NCBI RefSeq assembly: GCF_003635165.1
Contig: NZ_ML058611.1
Coordinates: forward strand, 1-45,668
DNA length: 45,668 nucleotides
Source of the DNA: Burkholderia sp. Nafp2/4-1b
GTDB lineage: Bacteria > Pseudomonadota > Gammaproteobacteria > Burkholderiales > Burkholderiaceae
Direction of reading: 5' to 3'
Shown: in pieces, positions 42,035-45,668 of the stretch
How positions within the stretch are numbered: the stretch's first letter is position 1
How the letters are laid out: each line of letters begins with the position of its first letter
Made by a program: the position numbers and the translations under genes
The notes under the pieces: model-generated
Told to the model about the DNA's origin: nothing
Seen by the model: only the letters and a program-made list of their open reading frames with translations
Database searches by the model: none

Positions 42035-44704
42035 ATGAAATCTCGTAGCAAAAGTAAGAATCTCGGCATCAAGATTCCGATCGCATTGGCTATTGCAGCG
42101 CTGGTGGCGGGTTGCGGCGGCGGTGACGGCTCGCCATCCGATGCGCAGCACTCTCTGGTCGCCACGCAGAAGGACGCGGTTTCGGATGCGATTGCCGGCA
42201 TGCGCGCACAGTGGCAGACCTACGTGACCGGCGGGGCGGTGGACACGAGCGACCCGGACGTATCCGCGAAGATTTCGTCCATCGTCTCGACCGCGCAGCA
42301 ACTGCAAAACGACTTCGTTTCCGCTGCGAACCGAACCACGTGCCTCTGGACCGGGAACACGGCAGCCAATACCGCAACTCATCCATGCGACTGGACGCAA
42401 AGCTCGTCCGTTCGCAACAACTTTCTGAACGTCCAGAGCATGGTGCTTGCCTACACCACGCAAGGATCCAGTCTGCACGGTAACCAGGCTCTGCGGGCGC
42501 AGATCGTCGATGCGCTCCAGTGGCTGTACACCAACCATTACAGCCCGTCCATTTCGCAGTTCGATAACTGGTGGGACTGGGAAATCGGCATTCCGAAGAC
42601 GCTCGGCAGCATACTGATTCCGCTCTATAGCGATCTGACAAACGATTCCGATCCGAACATCAGCGGCTTGATCGGCAATTACGTGACGGCGATGGATCAC
42701 TTCAACGCCGACCCGACCAACCAGACGTGGCCGGTGACAAATCCGCCGGTAGCGATGACGGGCGCCAATCTGCTGGACAAGGTCGTGGGACGGATCTTCA
42801 GCGGCATGCTGGCCAACGACGGCAACAAGATCACGGCCGCTCGCAATGCGATGGCGCCGGTCTATAACAACGTCACGTCGGATGACGGTTTCTACGCGGA
42901 CGGTTCGTTTATCCAGCATCACTACGTCAGCTACATCGGCGGTTACGGCGCCTCGGTGATTGACGACATGACGAACCTGATGTACCTGACCAACAATACG
43001 CAGTGGAGTTTTTCCAGTGCCGAGATTCAATCCGTTGCCGGCTGGGTGGACAACAGCATCGCTCCGTTCATTTACGGTGGAGCGATGATGGACATGACGC
43101 GCGGACGGCAGATTTCTCGTTCGGCGACGAGCGATCATATGGCTGGACGGGCGATGAGTGTTTCCGTGCGGCGCCTCGCGGACGCTGCAGATGCGGCGAC
43201 GGCTGCGCACATCAATAGTCTGGTGAAGGGCTGGATTCAGTCCGACACGACGTTCAATAGCGCGTCAGGTTGCACGTCGGCGTGTTACATGTGGGGTGTG
43301 AGCAGCCTGTACGATATGGTGCGCGTCAAGGCGTTGCTAGCCGACAGCACGGTGACGGGCTCGACCGTGCAAACGAGCCGCGTATTCGGCAGCATGGCGC
43401 GCGCAGTGCATACGACGCCGACATTCGGCTTTGGGCTTTCGATGTTTTCCGATCGAATCTCGTCGTTCGAATATGGAAACGGTGAGAACAAGAAGGGCTG
43501 GCTGACCGGCGCGGGCATGTCGACCATGTACACCGACGACGAGAAGCAATTCACCGGCAACTTCTGGGCTACGGTCGATTCCGGGCGGCTGCCGGGCACG
43601 ACCGTCGACGGTTCCAATTTCAACAATCCGAACACCCATCTGCCGGTTGACTGGTCGTTCTACGGAAATGCGCTGAACAACCTTCGGTGGACAGGTGGTT
43701 CGAGCGTTGCGGGCACTTACTCGTCCGCGGGCATGGAGTTCGACATGTCGGGATTTCTGTCGCAGGAACCGCCGCAAGGTCGCACCAGCCCGAGCGGCCT
43801 GACCGGCCGAAAGTCGTGGTTCATGATGGACGATCGCATCGTTGCGCTCGGTTCCGACATCGCGGACAACGCGGCAAGTCCCGTCGAGACCATCGTCGAC
43901 AACCGCAAACTCGTACCGCCATATTCCGGGTCGGCGGGTGGTGCCAACAAGCTCACGATCAATAACAGCGGCTATAACAATGCGTCACTGGGTGCCGGGA
44001 CTCAAACGGTTGCCAATGTGAAATGGGCGCATATCCAGGGTAGCAGCCAAAGCACGTGCAGCCCGGTGTTGAACGATCCTTGTCCGACCGGTTCGAAGGG
44101 TATCGGTTATTTCTTCCCGACGCCGGTTACGTTGTCGGTACTGCGCGAAGCGCGCACGGGCGCATGGAGCGACGTGAATGCGGGCGGTTCCGCCACGCAG
44201 GTGACGGACAACTATCTGAGCCTCGCCATTCCGGAGGGAACAGCGCCGGCTTCGGCCAGCTACGCCTATGTCCTGCTGCCCAACAAGAGCGCGGCCGAGG
44301 TCAATGCGATCGCCTCGAATTCGGGCATCTCGATCCTGTCCAACGGCAACGGTATCCATGCGGTCATGTACACGCCGAGCGCCGGCAACTATACGCGCGT
44401 CGTCGGGGCGAACTTCTGGAACGCGAGTGGTGGCACGGTCAATGTCAGCGGACAAAGCTACCTGACGAGCTCGTCCAAGGCTTCCGTGACGGTGGCCGAA
44501 ACTGCGTCGCAATTGTCCGTTGCGGTTTCCGATCCGACAGAGGCGAACAATGGCGTCGTCACAGTCACGATCAACCATAATGCGAGCAGTGTGGCCGGAA
44601 CTCCGGACAGCGCGATCACGGTGGTCAGCCTCAGCCCGATCCAGTTGAGCGTGAACGTCAATGCCGCGCACGGCAGGAGCATTGCCGCCAACTTCAACTT
44701 TTAA
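42035..44704 (+). CDS. Polysaccharide lyase family 8, secreted lipoprotein
   Basis: Lyase that cleaves uronic-acid-containing polysaccharides (hyaluronate, chondroitin, xanthan type) by beta-elimination, 889 aa. A lipoprotein signal is clear: the lipobox LVAGC puts the lipidated Cys at residue 27, followed by GGGDGS. The N-terminal alpha/alpha toroid holds the catalytic Asn178 (FDNWWDWEIG), His295 and Tyr304 in DGSFIQHHYVSYIGGYG (nine residues apart as in streptococcal hyaluronate lyase), and Arg in RGRQISR. The C-terminal half is the beta-sandwich part. GAGAGG precedes the ATG. The substrate cannot be told from sequence. Membrane anchoring (outer or inner) is inferred. Confidence 0.93.
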   Translation: MKSRSKSKNLGIKIPIALAIAALVAGCGGGDGSPSDAQHSLVATQKDAVSDAIAGMRAQWQTYVTGGAVDTSDPDVSAKISSIVSTAQQLQNDFVSAANRTTCLWTGNTAANTATHPCDWTQSSSVRNNFLNVQSMVLAYTTQGSSLHGNQALRAQIVDALQWLYTNHYSPSISQFDNWWDWEIGIPKTLGSILIPLYSDLTNDSDPNISGLIGNYVTAMDHFNADPTNQTWPVTNPPVAMTGANLLDKVVGRIFSGMLANDGNKITAARNAMAPVYNNVTSDDGFYADGSFIQHHYVSYIGGYGASVIDDMTNLMYLTNNTQWSFSSAEIQSVAGWVDNSIAPFIYGGAMMDMTRGRQISRSATSDHMAGRAMSVSVRRLADAADAATAAHINSLVKGWIQSDTTFNSASGCTSACYMWGVSSLYDMVRVKALLADSTVTGSTVQTSRVFGSMARAVHTTPTFGFGLSMFSDRISSFEYGNGENKKGWLTGAGMSTMYTDDEKQFTGNFWATVDSGRLPGTTVDGSNFNNPNTHLPVDWSFYGNALNNLRWTGGSSVAGTYSSAGMEFDMSGFLSQEPPQGRTSPSGLTGRKSWFMMDDRIVALGSDIADNAASPVETIVDNRKLVPPYSGSAGGANKLTINNSGYNNASLGAGTQTVANVKWAHIQGSSQSTCSPVLNDPCPTGSKGIGYFFPTPVTLSVLREARTGAWSDVNAGGSATQVTDNYLSLAIPEGTAPASASYAYVLLPNKSAAEVNAIASNSGISILSNGNGIHAVMYTPSAGNYTRVVGANFWNASGGTVNVSGQSYLTSSSKASVTVAETASQLSVAVSDPTEANNGVVTVTINHNASSVAGTPDSAITVVSLSPIQLSVNVNAAHGRSIAANFNF

Positions 44705-44717
44705 AGATGCGGTGACA

Positions 44718-44781
44718 TAGCGCCGATGGATTTCGGCGCTACAGGCGGTCGGGCTGCGGCCCCTTGGGACCACCCGACCGC
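44718..44781. terminator. Two hairpins between convergent lyase and epimerase genes
   Basis: TAGCGCCGA (44718-44726) pairs with TCGGCGCTA (44733-44741), and GCGGTCGGG (44745-44753) with CCCGACCGC (44773-44781). Both are perfect 9-bp stems in the 79-bp gap between two genes that end face to face. No T run follows, so bidirectional termination is inferred from position. Confidence 0.5.
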
Positions 44782-44783
44782 GG

Positions 44784-45647
44784 TCATGGCGACGCGCACG
44801 GAGCTTGCGATCCGGACTCAATGACAAGCCGACATGTTGCGCGGGTACTGTCTCCAGGAGCGAGCAACCGCAGCCCGTGTCCATGGTGTATGGCATTGGC
44901 GAGCCCCATCCACGGCTCGACGCAGTAGAAATCCGCCGGCGACTGACGCTGCGTCCAGGTCGTAACTGCGTACCAAGGATCAGGCGCGCCATCCAGCTCG
45001 ACTCGTATTCGCCGCCCCGTCGGCGCGCGCGGATGGGGCGGAATGGCAAGCAGAACCGTGCCCGGTTCGTCGAGCACGTGATAGCAATCCATCAATGTCG
45101 CATCGTCCACGCTGTACGCGCGATCGCCGGGCGTGAACGGGGCGAGCGTCCCATCGGGAAGCTGGCGCGACATGCGGGCGGCCGGAAGATATAGCGTCGA
45201 GAGCCTGCGCAGTTGCTGCGGCAACTCAAAGTAGAAGTGGTGGCCCGCATAAAACGGCATCGGGCGTCGCATGCCGTGCACCGGTGCCTCGTGCGATACG
45301 GTCATTGTGGCTTCGAGTCCGTTCTCCAGCAGTCGATACGTCATCCGGAATTCGAAGGCATATGGGTAGCGGGTGCGCGTAAATGGCGTGTCTCGCAATG
45401 TCATCGTGATGCTGCCGCCCGGATCAGCCGCCGTCATCTCGAATGGAAGATGCGATGCGAATCCGTGCAAGGCCAGACGCCGTACGTGTCCGTCGCCATC
45501 CATCCACCAGCCCTCGTGTCCGCCCACGAAATGCCGTCCGACGAACGGAAACAGCAATGGATTTCCGCCTCGAATGTCGGCGGCATTCTGCCAATCCGCG
45601 GCGCGTGGCCAATGCAGTATGTCCTCGCCACGATAGCGCCATTGAAC
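44784..45647 (-). CDS. Aldose 1-epimerase-like protein, 5' end damaged or cut
   Basis: Galactose-mutarotase-fold protein that interconverts sugar anomers or binds hexose phosphates. Reading from the right, the frame gives VQWRYRGEDILHWPR, GGNPLLFPFVGRHFVGG, the catalytic His region PFYAGHHFYFELP and the catalytic Glu in CVEPWMGLANAIHHGHG. A TAG at 45648-45650 closes the frame upstream, although the codons before it (DAFI) continue the family pattern. The N-terminal 25-30 residues usual in the family are therefore absent from this frame. A TTG at 45557 could start a shortened 257-aa product. It is either a recent nonsense mutant or a gene restarted internally. It lies next to the PL8 lyase and suggests a sugar-use role. 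Confidence 0.7.
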   Translation of the reverse strand, partial: VQWRYRGEDILHWPRAADWQNAADIRGGNPLLFPFVGRHFVGGHEGWWMDGDGHVRRLALHGFASHLPFEMTAADPGGSITMTLRDTPFTRTRYPYAFEFRMTYRLLENGLEATMTVSHEAPVHGMRRPMPFYAGHHFYFELPQQLRRLSTLYLPAARMSRQLPDGTLAPFTPGDRAYSVDDATLMDCYHVLDEPGTVLLAIPPHPRAPTGRRIRVELDGAPDPWYAVTTWTQRQSPADFYCVEPWMGLANAIHHGHGLRLLAPGDSTRATCRLVIESGSQAPCASP

Positions 45648-45668
45648 CTATATGAACGCGTCCCTTTT

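Overview
The window is GC-rich, densely coded DNA that looks like an accessory replicon of a Burkholderia species, most likely of the cepacia complex. This is judged from codon use, a complete wspABCDEFR operon, a second full-length RpoD-type sigma factor, a YadA-like trimeric autotransporter and several FCD-type GntR regulators. Species and replicon are inferred, not shown.

Layout: 541-4155 is a trimeric autotransporter adhesin. 4322-20139 is one large catabolic locus. A leftward operon (11118 down to 4322) encodes a DUF1185 protein, an alpha/beta hydrolase, a flavin reductase, a luciferase-like monooxygenase, an aldehyde dehydrogenase, an NCS1 permease and a carboxymuconolactone-decarboxylase-like protein. 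Facing right are a DUF1330 protein, a GntR repressor, a second flavin reductase, a polyamine-type ABC importer (binding protein, two permeases, ATPase), a second GntR regulator and a succinate-semialdehyde dehydrogenase. 20252-24432 holds a stress-like block (two Hsp20 genes behind a sigma-32-like promoter, a disordered KSG-repeat protein, a small hypothetical) plus an outer-membrane barrel protein and another hypothetical. 24694-25361 is a VapBC-type toxin-antitoxin pair. 25819-34764 is the Wsp surface-sensing/c-di-GMP operon on the minus strand. 36128-38440 is a small dehydrogenase/TetR/Rossmann-protein operon, followed by the second RpoD (38963-40948). This block is bracketed by relics of a tyrosine recombinase and an IS transposase. 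42035-44704 is a lipoprotein polysaccharide lyase (PL8), and a damaged aldose-1-epimerase gene runs to the right edge.

How the genes fit together: the catabolic locus reads as uptake (NCS1 permease and ABC importer), FMNH2-dependent ring or C-N oxidation (luciferase-like oxygenase plus two flavin reductases), aldehyde oxidation, hydrolysis, and final oxidation of succinate semialdehyde to succinate. This resembles in logic the two-component monooxygenase route for pyridine-type rings that ends in succinate semialdehyde, but the substrate here is unknown. Three perfect and two near-perfect copies of the palindrome ATGGYATWCCAT lie at its promoters. Its two GntR regulators share the same recognition helix, so they probably read the same operator. 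The two flavin reductases carry an unusual C-terminal domain that looks like a Nudix fold with a degenerate catalytic box. I regard this locus as the best candidate for an undescribed system in the window.
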